A program made the translations under genes and the position numbers. This document shows positions 11,280-25,434 of a stretch of 64,000 nt of DNA, in pieces. This DNA is from Whitmania pigra. Its lineage: Eukaryota > Annelida > Clitellata > Hirudinida > Haemopidae. A model generated the notes under the pieces. That model had not been told where the DNA came from, searched no databases, and saw nothing but the letters and a program-made list of their open reading frames with translations. The DNA lies in contig JAJTWR010000278.1 of the NCBI GenBank assembly GCA_021613335.1, positions 761,501 through 825,500 of the forward strand, read 5' to 3'. The number at the start of each line of letters is the position of its first letter. Positions within the stretch are counted from its first letter, which is position 1.

Positions 11280-12470
11280 CAAAAATGAAATAACAAAACT
11301 ATAAACATATTTGTTTCTAATTATTAATATTATTAATCAATAATAGAGAGTTCCATTGGAAATGTTGAACAACTCCTTCAAACAGCATCAACAACAACAA
11401 GAGGCACCAATCTACTCTGCCTTCCTCTACTCAGCTGTTGTTGCCCCTTTGAACCTCGCACCATCCTCTGTTGACCTCCTCAAACTCTTCCTCATCCCAG
11501 GTGTCACGTGACTTTCAAGTTTTACAATATTGCTGTTGTTTGAAAGTGATGTTGTTGTTGTTGTTGCCGTTTGAAAGTGATGCTGTTGTTTCACAAGCAC
11601 TTAGAAGCGGTATTTCGTGTTTTTAATTATTTAATGTAGATGATGATGGGGAGGAATTTTATGAAGACCTACAGAAGTACAAATACGGAGTTAATGGCCG
11701 CGATGATGATGATGATAGCGATGTGATGTTTTTGATAGAGATGATGATAATGATGTTTGATTAAATAATATTTCTATTTTCAGTTTTAAAACAAACTTAA
11801 TTATAATATTTTAAATAACTCATCGAACAGCTAATATTCCCTATTTCCATTTAATTCACTACTTCACACACCACAAAAAATGAATCAAAATTTGTCCTAG
11901 CAACTTTGAAAAATAAGTTGTTCAAAAATGTTTTCCAAGTCAAAAGGTGCACGGTTGAGTGAACATGAAAGAGTGATTTTTCTGAAAGCAAATCTTAGTA
12001 AATTGAAAATATTTTCGTAAATAAATAGCTCTTTAAGAAATAATTACAAAGTTCAAACGTAAATATTGTGCCTTTTCATGTGAATTATTCAAACAGCTCT
12101 TTCATTGAACTTGATTTATAATCTTGGAAGCATTTACCAAAAAAAAAACTTAAAATTAAATTTACTTAAATTTATTTGACAAAAAACTTTTAAAAAATTA
12201 ATGGATGCTGACTAAGCCAACAGAATAAGCTGAAAATTTTTGTATTTTATATGTAAATTTATCCAAACGAAGCCAATAAAATAATACATTTATTAAATTA
12301 TAACAAGAAATTGTTATTCGAACAAAACCAAAAGTTTTTAATTTATTAAATTGATAAACATTAATTTAATCATTATAACATTATTATATTATAAAGTTAA
12401 TTATATTCTAATTAAAATGATAATAGAGTTACTTTGGTTAATAATACGGTTAATAACGCACAATATCACA
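11280..12470. other. Non-coding, with short GTT and GAT repeats
   Basis: A gttgtt/caacaa-rich stretch at 11380-11600 and a gat-rich stretch at 11640-11760 are the only structured parts. No exon is convincing. Confidence 0.5.
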
Positions 12471-12472
12471 CA

Positions 12473-12784
12473 ATTTAATAACAATATTAAGTAATCTAAT
12501 ACAATTACACAATTTAATAACAATATTATACAATTTAATAACAATATTAAGCAATGTAATAACAATATTAAGCAATGTAATAACAATGTTACACAATATA
12601 ATAACAATATTATACAATTTAATAACAATATTAAGCAATGTAATAACAATATTACACAATGTAATAACAATATTACACAATGTAATAACAATATTACACA
12701 ATGTAATAACAATATTACACAATGTAATAACAATATTACACAATGTAATAACAATATTATACAATTTAGTAACAATATTAGAAA
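12473..12784. repeat. 21-bp minisatellite
   Basis: About 15 copies of acacaatgtaataacaatatt, most regular from 12590 to 12760. As 21 is a multiple of three, long frames stay open on both strands (ILLLHCV and NVITILH repeats). These are not genes. Confidence 0.93.
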
Positions 12785-13536
12785 ACGAACCAATAGCCAG
12801 CTGCGACCTTTCAACGCTTTTATTCAAATTTCACATGACCTTTTTAAACTTGGTGACCTTTGTTGACCCCAACATTTGAATTTCCAAGCATGACTTTCGA
12901 TTGAAATTGTGGCGTTGAACTTCCGATTCGATGAAATATTTCGACCTTTTGAACTTCTTGGAGGATTTTTAATATATTTACTCCAATATTTACTGCTATT
13001 TAAATTGTTACTTACGCCTAAACTTGTTTATATCTTAAATCGTGCTTATATATATTTAAATTTTAAATGAAGTCTATTTTATAAAATTTTAAAGTTTGTT
13101 TAAATCTGTTTTTAAATTTGTTAAAATCTGTTAAAACTGCTGCAAATTCATAATTTTCTAAACAAACGAACAAATAAATGCCTTATTTAGAATAACAACA
13201 AAATAAAAAGCGTTTATTTTTTTTATTTTAATCATATCTGAGCCTCGATTTACATTTTAAAATGTTGCGCTTATGATGATAATGGTGACGATGACGAGGA
13301 TGAGTGAGTGATGTAATGACGACCATGTATAACTAACAATCAATAAAAATACCTAATTATAATATCATACTTCAACACAATAATTACTCCGATAAATAAT
13401 CATAAATGCCATATTTTTCATTAGAAAAGTAAATAAGCCATGACATTGCTTCAGTTGATAATGTTTTCCAGAGCTGGATGGGCGTGAAAGATGCAGTGAC
13501 TTAATCAACTGGCAACCATGTGAAATATAAGTCTTT

Positions 13537-13832
<296 letters not shown>

Positions 13833-13899
13833 TATATAAGATCTGGAAATTTTTCAAGCATAGTACCTGGAGAAAACACAGACGAAAGGGCCAAAGAGG

Positions 13900-15040
13900 A
13901 CGCACAAAAAACACTTTCAATAATTCATGACAATATTTCGAAAAATTATTTAACTATTTCAATACTTCTATTCGAACTCAAAATATTTATATTATGGTCC
14001 TTGGGTGATCCCTGACCCGTATGAGGACTTTAAATATTCGGGTGATGTTTTTTTTTTTTTTTTTTTTGATGATGGTTCTAGAAAGTGTCAGAGGGCTAAA
14101 TAAAATCTTTGAAAAGTAGTAGTAGTATTATGATAATGATGCTCATTTTTAAATTATTGTAAATAAATGGTTTACGCTTTTTTCAAATTATATTTTATAT
14201 TTGAACAAATATAAGAAAGTAATTTTTCTCGAACAGATTTTTACGATGAAAAATCGTCAGAAACATGCTCAACGAAGAATGAAGGTTCGTTGATTCAATT
14301 GAACGAATTTGGATTTTGAATGCTATTATCAACATGGCCACTTTATAAATCAAGCATTACTATTATTGCAATTATTGTTGTTAGTAATAGTAGTAGTTGT
14401 ACCGTTGTTGTTGCTTTAAAGTGACAACTTCAATAATTTAAATAAAATAAAATCTATGTATTACTTGTTTCTAAAAAATGCTTTGGTCACTTAATAATTT
14501 TGTTTAAATATTTCCAGACAAATTATCATCAAATCTCGAAGTTAACCGAAGTAAAACTTTTTTTCAGAAGTCAGCAAAAAATTGATAAACAAATCGTCTC
14601 CTCATGACGTCATGAAGTCACACGTCAAGTTTCGTACAAAGAGCAAATATTTCCGTGTTCTTCCCAAAAACTCTGTCGTCAGCAAAACTTCATTCATTCA
14701 TTTCATTTCACTCCTCCATGTATGTGCACATGTTCTCGTCTATCTGAAGTAAAAACAGCACAATTAGTTCCAATTATTTCAATAATAACCATTAACGTTA
14801 GCGTTAAAACGTTATTTATTTTTTTCTGAAATTATATTTTTGCAATTAAAACTTTATTTGATTTTCATAAGCGAAACATCTTAATAGTTCCGAATTCACA
14901 ATTGTATAAAATTTAAAAATTCAATAAGTTCTGCGGAACAGGAATTCGGTGTCAAACCATTTTGAACCGATTTGAAATCTTTTTAAGTTTCTCAACCAAC
15001 CTAGCTACAAAAGAAGATGTTGTATCAACAACTTCAACAC
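13900..15040. other. Non-coding flank downstream of the minus-strand repeat gene
   Basis: Contains an 18-base T run near 14050 and scattered AT-rich sequence. It is the 3' side of the gene ending at 15056. No exon is apparent. Confidence 0.5.
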
Positions 15041-15055
15041 CTTTTCAACATTTCT

Positions 15056-16730
15056 TCAAAATTTCCCAATACTCGTAGGTCTAAAAAAATACGAAGACAC
15101 ATAGGAACCGGTGTCATTTCTGCCTTTTGACATTATTCCACCGTTGTCGTAGAAAACTGAAGATCTCTTGCTGTAGTCGTTGTTGTAAACAGAAGATCTT
15201 TTGCTGTAGTCGTTGTTGTAAACAGAAGATCTTTTGTTGTAGTCGTTGTTGTAAACAGAAGATCTTTTGTTGTAGTCGTTGTTGTAAACAGAAGATCTTT
15301 TGTTGTAGTCGTTGTTGTAAACAGAAGATCTTTTGTTGTAGTCGTTGTTGTAAACAGAAGGTCTTTTGTTGTAGTCGTTGTTGTAAATGGAGGATCTTTT
15401 GTTGTTGTCATAGAAACCATAGTTGAATCCAGGCGCCAAAGAACTTCTTCTGAAGGGAGGAGGATCTGAAGAAAGATAAGGAGAAGCTAATGAAGATCTG
15501 CTTCTCGATGAACAACTGTTGGTCAGTCTGCTGAGGTCGAAGTGACCAGGAACACTCGTGGCTCTCGGTGACCTTGTTGATCTCGAGAAAGGTGACGCGT
15601 AATCGACAACTGAATCTCTTCTCGAGGCAGGAGTCGAACCCGAAACAAATGAACTGACAATGCTGTTTCTTCTCTGACCAACTGGTTGATAGTTCCGCGT
15701 GAGAAGAGGTTCGTAGGAAACTGGTTGCATGGAGACACTGTTGGACCTGCGTCTGTAAGTCGATGCCAGTGATTGGTTCTCTTCGTTTCTCGGTGAATTT
15801 GAGAGGCGACTGAGGAATCTTTGAGGTCGTGAGAAGTCCTCCTGATCGTATTTCATCCTCCTCGCATGTTGAGATGGAGTGGGTGGTAGCTGAGAATTAT
15901 AGTGTGATAATGAACAAAGCAATTTTGATTTAGTGATTAAGAGATAATTATATATATATATTTATTCTTAAAATATTTACAATTATATTGGCTTTTAAGA
16001 TAACCAGGAATTATCTTCTCATTTAAATGAGCAAGCTTTAATTTTCTATAAATAAGTCATTATTTTTTACATATTAATTTAATGCAAATGTGCAATGGTT
16101 CCGAAGATTCCAGAAATTCTTATCAGAAGAAGAAAACGCATTTCCACGAAGCAAGTAAAACCATGGTGTGTTTGCAAACATTCCTTCATCAACAACTGCT
16201 GAACAGAACTTCGAAAATACATCTTCAGACACGTAATTGCTTCTTATCTCATTCCTTCATTCCTTTGCGCATAAACTTCGATATTTCGAAACATAATGTG
16301 TGCAGCAATTATCAGTTTGTTCTTGTTTTTTAATCGAATAATTATTAAATAATGTTCGATTGGAAGTTAATAATTATTAAATTATTTAAAAGTAAAAATA
16401 TTTATAAATGTTTAATAATTGAAATAAATATTATTAATTAAGTTAAACTTTGCCAAGAGGCGGTAAATTCAGCAGTCGATAGCCTTTGTGTTCGCAATCC
16501 AGCTTGCATCGCCTAATACAAACATACTTATAATTAAAATTATTTTATTAATATAATTATTATTAGAAGAAGAAAGTATGTTGAACGCACTCCCAGTGGA
16601 AAATCAGAATTGGTTTCCAATTTCTTCCTAGCTTGTCTGTCAACATGATGATCACTGTGCTGGTACTTGCTGATCCACTCAAGATCTGTGCTGCCTCTCC
16701 TTTGCTTCCTCATTACTTTGCAATTTTGTC
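15056..16730 (-). CDS. Serine/arginine-rich protein C-terminus with 11-residue repeats
   Basis: The last exon runs from 15889 (acceptor attctcag) to a stop at 15056-15058, about 277 residues. It is rich in R-x-x-S sites, begins LPPTPSQHARR, and has eight copies of YNNDYNKRSSV before a short tail. A likely upstream exon at 16730-16591 (acceptor gtcaccag, donor gtgcgt) encodes VMRKQRRGSTDLEWISKYQH and joins in phase 0. The LPPTP start after a basic segment is reminiscent of the distal tail of voltage-gated calcium channel alpha1 subunits, but that is only a weak resemblance. The KRSSV repeats look like basophilic kinase sites. Earlier exons were not found. Confidence 0.6.
15139..15405 (-). repeat. 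33-bp coding minisatellite
   Basis: Eight 33-base units encode YNNDYNKRSSV with few changes (one P for S, two S for N). Units are nearly identical at the DNA level, which points to recent homogenisation. Alternative frames on both strands are also open because 33 is a multiple of three. Confidence 0.93.
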
Positions 16731-19700
16731 CTGGTGACTGAAATTCATATTGGATATGATTTGGTATTGCTGTGACGCTAAATACTTAAAGTGATGATGG
16801 CAATGGTGACGACGGTAAGATGAGTTGTGGTAATAAGTGGATAACTGGACCAAACACTTAAGGAATGTTTTCCCGTAAGAAATTCTCGGATTCCTCGTTT
16901 CATTGTTAGTTTCGTTAAGTGAATTACAATTAATTTCCAATTATTCGAACAATTAAAAGTGAACGAAACAAATTAAAATTGATATTAAACTCATTTTTAA
17001 CTCAATAGTTATTTAGTAAAAAAATACGAAAATGAAGGCAAACAAAAAAATTAAAAACCAATGAAACTCCCACAAAATGCTGCAACGATGAAGTTTGAAT
17101 TAAAAATTTATTCTGAAAACCAAACTAATTTTAAAATATTCAGCACTTGAAGACATCATAAATAACATTATCAGATCACATATCATCCTGTTTCATAAAC
17201 AACACGAAAAACGGCGAAAGATTTGTAAAAATTTCCTCTCTTCCTCCTGGTTGTAAAAAGTGGAAATGTAAATAAAATCATTGATTAAATTTTTGACTTC
17301 GTTTAAAAACCACGGTACTTATTGCAAGAAATGTAAGGAATTCTCCCAATAAAAATAATTAGTTTTTTTATCTTGATTGAAAGATCTGAGATGAATTGAC
17401 CTACAAGGTGAATTGAAAGAAATCTTTGAAGATAAATCAATCTTTTTTATTTCTGCTTAAGCTTCGTGTCGCAAGACTGCTGCAACATTGGCATCAGAAA
17501 TATTTTTTGAAACAGGATGTTTGTTAATAAAGTAGCGGACAACAAGCAGGAATTACTCGGTAACTTGAAAATGGAAGCCATTACTACAATATGAATATTA
17601 ACTTGTTTGATGAATAATAGATTGACCTTAAGTTGTGATCCTAATGACTGATGAAATTAATGGCAATATAAATATATTAATAATAAAATATGATAATTTA
17701 TTGTTTCCACAAAGAACAATAAATATTTTCAACAGGAAGATCAAACACTTGGGTCCATCATCATCTGCTAATCGATGATTCGGAAAGTTCAACAAGTGCA
17801 AATGTAATTGTTGGAATTTACCATGGAAAACAACGAAATTGAACCACGGAAGCCAAAGAATGTGGAGTGCACGCAGACCAAAGTTCTGTGAAAACTTGAG
17901 AATGAAATGAACATGTTTCATAAAAGTGGAAAAAAATTTATGTCATCATAATTGTTTTTAAACATTGTTTCCATAATGGGGCAAAATTATAATAAGATTT
18001 ATTAGTATTCAAATGGTGGTAATATTGTTAATTGAAGTTCTTTATATTTAAAAATTAATAGTTTAATTAATTGTAAAACACTTTGTGTTATCGATTATTA
18101 AATCAGTGTTTAACAAAATGTGAATTTGATAAATATTTATCCATCTGTACAAAGAATATCGGTATACTAAAATAACACGTAATGTTTAATGTTATATCAG
18201 GTGTTACCATAAATATTGTTATCGAGTTGAAAGTGATGATAATGATAATGTTATTATTATTATTAATATTATCATTGCACTGGAAGCTATGATGATGTTG
18301 ATGATGATAATGATAATGTTGTTACCGTAGGCAGGGTTTCGAGAAGCATGCAGAAAATAAACCCAAGCAGAGATGAAAGCAATGAGAGATTATTCCACCT
18401 CAAATCAGAGATGATGGGTGTATTTGTGTACAATGTGGATGCCTGTTGTATGCATTGAAAGGTGTAATCTATTAAAGCTATTAAAACTATAAACATTAAA
18501 TTATGAGCATTTTCATATTGTTCCCATTTACATCACTTTGTGGATATTTGCGGAAAAAACAGCGTGAAACAAATCACAAATATAAATTAACATTCATAAA
18601 GGAAACTAAACAACTTTTATGAAATATTTAGGTTATTATTAATAACAATTAAGCTCACAAATTAATATTTATAATAATTAACAGAGATGTCATTTAATAC
18701 ATCCACTTGCGCATTCCATGACATCGCATTATAAAACATCAACTATTTGCATTTATGAAAATTTAAAATTAACAAATTATAATTTATAATAGAAAATTTT
18801 TATTGTTAAAACAAACGCATATTACGTTGAAGCGATGCTATAGATATAAACTATACGACCTCAACTTCGACCCATTCGTGCAAATGACTTTAATCAATTA
18901 TTAGTAAAGAAATAAATCAACAAACAACAAAACCAATCAAACTGTTAACTCAAATCATTATTGATTAATTTTACTAAATCAATTTAACCGGCACAAATGC
19001 AACTCACAGGTTGGATGGAGATGTTATTCACTGAAGTCGAAAGTTGAAGCATGAGGGAAAGAACTCTTAAAGTCTGTTTATAAGCCAACTCATGTTGCTG
19101 GAATTTTGTGGAGGATGCTTTTGTAGTTAAAATTGCTTCAATTCAATTCGCTTTAATTGTGTTTTTATTAATATTTTCTTCTTATTAGCAGACGACAATA
19201 CTGTCCTTTTCTAATAACATTCTTTATTAAATTGCATCCCGTGTTACTAAAAATAGCTTTTAACTACATTAACTGATTTGAATTGCATTAACTAATCACA
19301 GAAGCGCTTAACGGAAATGTTTAAATAACTGGCAAATAATTTATTAGAAAAACATTATTATCCAAGATTTGTCTTAGTAATTGCTCATTGCTTAATATTT
19401 CTGGGATGAAATCATGCTGGCGGTCGAAGAAATGGATTGAAAGATTTATAACTTGAGAAGGCAGCATTCTTCTGCAGGCCACAACAACGCCATTGTTATC
19501 AGGACCGAAACATTCTAAAGATTCACGAATTCACTAAGCAGGCCTTTCGTTCTAAACATCTTCACATATCCATAAAATTGCATTTAGTAAGTTTAAATTA
19601 TAATATTAAGGAATAAATAATTGAAATGCATTTTATTTTGAAATTTTGTTAAATCAAGATTAGTAATTATTATTATCAGTACGAGTACTAGTACCAGTTA

Positions 19701-19911
19701 TTAATGTTAACATGGCTCGCTGATGTTTGCAATAAATGTATGATTATATTGCATTAGATAGCACATTATCTTTAATAGTAATTTATGACATTGATTACTT
19801 GAATTGGTAACCCAACAAAACTCCATGCTATAATATAACCCAAACATTTTAAATAGGACATCAAACATCAAATAAAACTTAATGTTAATAATATTTAATA
19901 ATTACGGCTTA

Positions 19912-20052
19912 TTTATAATTATAAATTATAATTTATTATTAAATAATATGTATAACAATATTTATAATTATAATTTATTTATAATTATATTTATAATTAT
20001 AAATTATAATTTATTATTAAATAATATGTATAACAATATTTATAATTATAAA
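19912..20052. repeat. Two tandem copies, 78-bp period
   Basis: A run starting tttataattataaattata and containing aataatatgtataacaata occurs at 19912-19973 and again at 19990-20052. It is a local AT-rich tandem duplication with no coding value. Confidence 0.85.
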
Positions 20053-21667
20053 TTATTTTTAACCCACGTTCGTTTGTTTTCGTCTAAAATCAAAACATGA
20101 GAATTTAGTGCAACAAACGAGGCTGAAACAAAGAATTTTTAAGCATTTCTCAAACATGCTTCTCAAACACTCTTCTACTATACTTAAGATATTTCTGGTG
20201 TTTTTGTTTCGAACTTTTGAAAGTAAACCATTACTGCATTTTATTTCCTGGTGTTATAATTACTTATTAGCAATGATGCAACACACAGATATGTGTAACC
20301 TTAGGACGGAAATATTTTAAATATTACATTTAAATAAATTGGTTTGCCTTAGTTTATCAAATAATAACCACAACCCTTCAAATCACATGGGAAATTTGAA
20401 CGGGTGAAATTTTTCTAAGAAAAGAAGGATTGTAGGAACAAACGAATGTCGTGGTTAGAAATTCAACTTCCGAAGTAAATTCCTTGTAATTGTCGCACTC
20501 AATGTAATATTTCAACTCAATATCCTCATTCATTCTCTTCCGGCACGACTTCTGTTACGATAAAAATAAGGGAATCAATAAACTAATATCCATGTATTTT
20601 TTATACTTTATATTTACATATTTTTATAGATATTTACATGTTAATTACATAAAACATATTTTGTAAGATACTGGAACATACATGTAATTTTGATCAAGGC
20701 TTTCGCTTTGATGCTGCTTAGTTGGGCATTCAATTTCAAGACCGATCGCAAGAGTTTCTGTGATACAACACTGAACATCGTTGAACATCATTGAATATCA
20801 CTGAGCAGATCATAAGTACTGTTACTAGTTTGCAAAAAAATGAGACCCGCCAATTTCTCTATCTCAGAAACAACCAAAAAATGTTTTCTGGTCGATTAGT
20901 GAGAGTCCATGTGCACTTGGACACCCAAATACATCAAAAGATGTCCAAAGGTTTCTTAAACAAACCTTGTTTCCTAAAAAATTGAGCGACAATTGGACCC
21001 TGACTTTCTTTGCCTTGCTGCCCCCTCGAGTTGTTTCATTTTTTCTTGAATTCAGCTGCCAAAGTCAAACTTGACCACGTCACGACCACCAAACAGATAA
21101 GTTTTCGATGAAGAATAAAGTGCAATGTGCACTTGTTTTCAAACCACTCGTTAAGTCCACTGTAAATTATTGTTAATTTTAAGAAAATTTTGTGGTGAAT
21201 CATTCCTGTTTATCTTTCATCCGTGCTGTGCATAAACTCGGATCAGTTGTCGAACATTCCCTCCTGAAATTATCAACATTGCAACTTGATCCACAAATCC
21301 ATAACAGAATTCCCTTTTCTACAACAACTTTTGATCCGGCAGGATTTAATTTTGATTAAACTTTTTTTTTAAATTCACTATCATTGAATAGTTTACTTCA
21401 TTTACTTATGTCTTCAATTTATGTCATCAATTTATGTCATCACTCATTCGAGTCCAGGAGTCCTAAAACAAAAAGCATTGAAAATGTCAAATGATGAGGA
21501 GCGATGTTTTTTATGGTAAATTTTGGTGAAAGTTTCTTCTGAGAACAATTTCTTTTTAAAAGTTCTCTTGACTTCGTGTTGCTATTATTAACATTGCTAT
21601 TTATGTCGCGAAGCTACCTTTATAATGACACGGCTAATAATTATAACAATAATATTAACCTTGTCAA

Positions 21668-21750
21668 TTATTGTTATTATTGTTATTATTGTTATTATTG
21701 TTATTATTGTTATTATTGTTATTATTGTTATTATTGTTATTATTGTTATT
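21668..21750. repeat. 9-bp tandem repeat (tgttattat)n
   Basis: About nine copies of tgttattat, giving artefact frames of YCY or TII repeats. Confidence 0.93.
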
Positions 21751-21920
21751 CCTTTGTATCCTCTTTGTGCAGATTCTCGTTTCTTCTGAGCCTTTGAATG
21801 CTTCAACTCCGAAGAAAAAAGAAGTGCTCGCATGAGAAGTAATACCAATTTATTATAACTACATTTGAGATCGATTTCAGTTGATCATTAACTAATTTCT
21901 TGCCAAGCCTTATCAATTCA

Positions 21921-24075
21921 ATGTCCGAAATTCTTAAGGACCCAGTTGAGGTTGTCTACGTCAATCCAAAGACAATCAACATCAAAAGTAAGCTGTACAT
22001 GCAAACATTTAAATATGGTTCAAAAAGTGTTCGAATAAAAACTTACAAAGTTATTCTCACTATAAATTATTTTTTCTCAATTTGTTGTTAATTGACGTAA
22101 TTCCTGCCATTTTAATGTATTTTGCTCTGCGTTTATAAAATTCAATTAGGAACTCAAATGCTTTTCCAAGAAAACTGACAAAACATTTTTATTGACATGC
22201 ATACTAAATATATATAAATGTGTACTTAATATATATATATACTAAGCCTCTTTTTTATATATATAATATATAACAATAAAATATATATTAGTATTAGGCT
22301 TAGTATTTCAACATTTTACTAAATTTACAATTACTCTTAATTATTAATCAAAATCTCTTAAAATCAGGCAGGGGTCAAATGAACTTAGTTTTTGAAAAAT
22401 TTCAGTTTTTAAAATTGAATATTTTAAAATATTTAATCAATAAAAACCTGCCAATTTATTCATACTATCATTGTCTAAATATAAGCTAAATTTCATTTGA
22501 ATTTATTTTCTAGTTTTTGTTGTATGAGCTTTTAAATTTAGCAAAATTCCAAAATGTCGCAATATTTAATGCTATTTATATCAAACGGGTGGTCAAATTT
22601 TTTTTTAATTTTTTTCTATAGTTCTAAGACTGGTCTACAACATATCAAGTTTTGCCAACACTATATGGTGCCTGTTCATATGATGAACAAAAACTTAGAT
22701 CATCCAAAAGAATTATGGGAAAAATGTAATTATTTACGGTATTAAGCCTGAGAAAAATAATACTTGGGTCAAATATATGAAATAATAATGTCCAAGATTA
22801 CTAGATAAATTAAACAATTCTTGAGTTTCATCTTTTGAAACGCTAAAACTAATTTTTTAAATTTTAAGGAATTATTTCGAAAAATAATTTCGTTAAAACT
22901 TCAAAACTTGTGTAAAAAAAACTATGCGGTGAGCTAACTAGGAAGTTCGAAGTCGAGTTAGAATTTGAGGTTATTACTTACAATGCCGATGTTTCACAAT
23001 AATTATTAGTGTGGATTGTAAAAATATTATGTATTTATGACCTCAGATTTTTTAAACAAATTTTTTTTAAAGGATTCAAAAATCATATCCACAAATTTAC
23101 AATGTTTCAATAAAATGTCCAATAAAAAATAGAACAAATGCTTGTGACTAGGTAAACAAAAAATAAATGAAAATAAAGTCTAAATGGGATTTTTTCCCAC
23201 TCATCTTAGGAAGTAAAGCTGATAGCTCTGCACAAAGAAACAATGGTCTTTCATTGCCCTATTCCACGCCTCGACAAGTCTGGCAAAAACGAGAAGCAAT
23301 TCAAAAGCCCGAAGGCAAGAATCCAATTCTCAATTCTCAATTATCAACGAACGTTGAACCTGTTTACTTAACTATTAGACCATCAACGAAAATCAGTTGC
23401 AGCTCGAAATCATCAAAAAACACTGAAGAAGACGTATATTTATTACCCAGTGAATCAATTCATTACGAAGGCAGTGTTAGCTCGCAATTACCGGAAAGCA
23501 GTGGCAATATTATCGAGTCACCAAAATGCAGCGAAAATCGGTCAGATAAAAAAGGCCTCTCGGCTATCATTGATTCAATTAAAACCATTTCGAAACCATC
23601 ACAAATCAACGAAAAGTCACCCAATAAACTTAAATACCTAATTCCAAAACAAAAGCGTGATAAACCTCCACAGTTGCCATCGAAACCATCACGTCTTAAC
23701 TTTACGGAAAAATTTCAATCGACAAAAACCAGTACAACAAACGGGTCACAAAATCCGGGGCCCTCCAGCGTCAGCCTCAAAGAACGAATCGACATTCAAC
23801 AAAGTTCACTCGGTATGTTGATACCTACGCAAGATGTAGAGGCGATAGACAAAAAACGAAGCGCAACAGAAGAGTTAGGAAACAGAGAAAGCGTCTTCAT
23901 AGTGGAGTGGAAGTGTCCCAATTGCAACTTCGTGAATCCAGACACGAACCTCCGATGCAAAAGATGCGGGTCGCAAGTCCCTGAGCACTCGAAGCAGTAC
24001 ATCTACTTTTCAGATTCTCTTCCCCAACAAGATCAACAACGCCCTCCAGTTTGTATGGGAGTGAGTTTGACATGA
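21921..24075 (+). CDS. NZF (RanBP2-type) zinc-finger protein, two exons
   Basis: Exon 1 is 21921-21987, starting with ATG (MSEILKDPVEVVYVNPKTIN) and ending at donor gtaagc. Exon 2 is 23210-24075, with a strong pyrimidine-rich acceptor (tttttcccactcatcttag) and a TGA stop. Phases match, giving 310 residues. Most of the protein is polar and probably disordered. Near the C-terminus is WKCPNCNFVNPDTNLRCKRC, a W-x-C-x2-C...N...C-x2-C pattern typical of RanBP2/NZF fingers, which in other proteins bind ubiquitin or RNA. Ubiquitin-binding NZFs usually have T-[FY] after the second cysteine; here it is N-F, so ubiquitin binding is not assured. I cannot name an orthologue. An AATAAA lies 47 bases past the stop. 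Confidence 0.72.
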
Positions 24076-24121
24076 AGTTGAAAAATACTTTCAACATGTG
24101 CGATGTGACAAATAACCCTTC

Positions 24122-24127
24122 AATAAA
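24122..24127 (+). promoter_or_regulatory. Candidate polyadenylation signal of the NZF gene
   Basis: A canonical AATAAA lies shortly after the TGA stop at 24073-24075, at a plausible distance for a short 3' UTR. Confidence 0.5.
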
Positions 24128-25434
24128 TATTTCCTTTGTTATATTAATTCAGTCACGAATTAACTACGCTAAATGGTACTTAATTTTCACGTTTTCGCTT
24201 TCGTTAGTTTCGCCTCAATTTTAATTGATGAAAGTTTTAATTGAACTTATGAATTTAAATTTAATCATTCACACTTTTGGATGTTGATTTTTAATATAAT
24301 TTCACAGATTCACATCCGCGTCAAGGTAAAGGTGAGTGTTGTGGTGATTTCAATGATTTCAATCACAAACCATAAACTCTTCATTGTGATTAAAAATTAA
24401 AATTAATTTCCGAATATATTACAGAAAGGTGGAATTTCGCTGAACCTTAGGGTCAAACGTGAGTTTAGTTCGTGTCTTGAGGTCAATTTAGATAATTGTA
24501 GACATGTCTAGCTATTTCAACATACACAATATTGTAATATTACCACAAATATTGTTTTTGCAAAATATAATTACCCCATGTAATCATTTAATATTTATTT
24601 TGTTTTACTGCGAATTTTAATTTTCATAAACAAAATTTTTTAAATATGAATAAGTAAATAAGTTTTAAATGGCTTTAAAGCCTTTTTGTTTTTCCACTAT
24701 TAAATTGGCATAGCATTGGGTCCCATGGCGGCTGTGCCTTTATGTCGGCGGCCTACATGTGCTGATGATGATGACGATGACGATGGATAATGGTGATGTT
24801 GATAATCATGACGATGATGACAACGATGATGATCCGATCATTTATAGATATAACCATTAAATTTATACATGGAGATTTTGGCAGAAATACTACCGTATTT
24901 TCACCCATATTACACGCGCTTTATGTTCGATTTTACTTACCGCGCACCCCCATATGCGTGCTATAATCGTATGCGTGTTATGCTAGATTAAATTTACATG
25001 AATTTGATTCCCGACCAACAAAAAAAAACTTTAAATGATAGCACAGACTTTTGATTGTATTTTTTTTGTAAAAGCTTTAGAATATATTTTTAATTTTAAA
25101 TAGCTTATAATTGGTTGGGCGTTAATACATTGCATAAAGAACTTCCGATATATGCTTACAGAAGCATGTGGCAAAGCAATAAATAGATAAAATAGATACA
25201 ATTTTGATAATGGTGTAAGTTATCAGTCTTTTGCAGTTTTTATTAGAAAACAAAATGGAAGTCTTAGCCCATTCTCTTGGAGCTCATTATGAAGATTCAA
25301 ATTGGTAACTATAATGAATTACCACCACTGCTCTGGATTTTGCTGGTGATGAGTAACTTGATTTTTACATTGCCATAAGAGCATATCATGAAACTCTTTG
25401 GATGGCAATAATTATATGAAGCTTTTGGCTATAG

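Larger units (their letters stand above)
16731..21900. other. Long AT-rich non-coding region
   Basis: I find no exon with both splice signals and coding composition. ORFs such as 17628-17921 and 18287-18496 are short, motif-free and leucine/serine-rich. Small repeats within it are listed separately. Confidence 0.5.

Noticed and set aside
15127..15426. Cysteine-rich plus ORF resembling a small secreted peptide
   Set aside because: Antisense frame of the 33-bp coding minisatellite; no signal peptide or independent support.
16445..16515. Possible small minus exon (AMQAGLRTQRLSTAEF) between the two exons of the repeat gene
   Set aside because: Its only donor-like gtttaa leaves the wrong phase for the exon at 15889, while direct joining of the flanking exons is in phase.
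22200..22320. Inverted repeat tactaagcct/aggcttagta around AT-rich sequence
   Set aside because: Only 10 bases per arm in low-complexity DNA; no target duplication seen.
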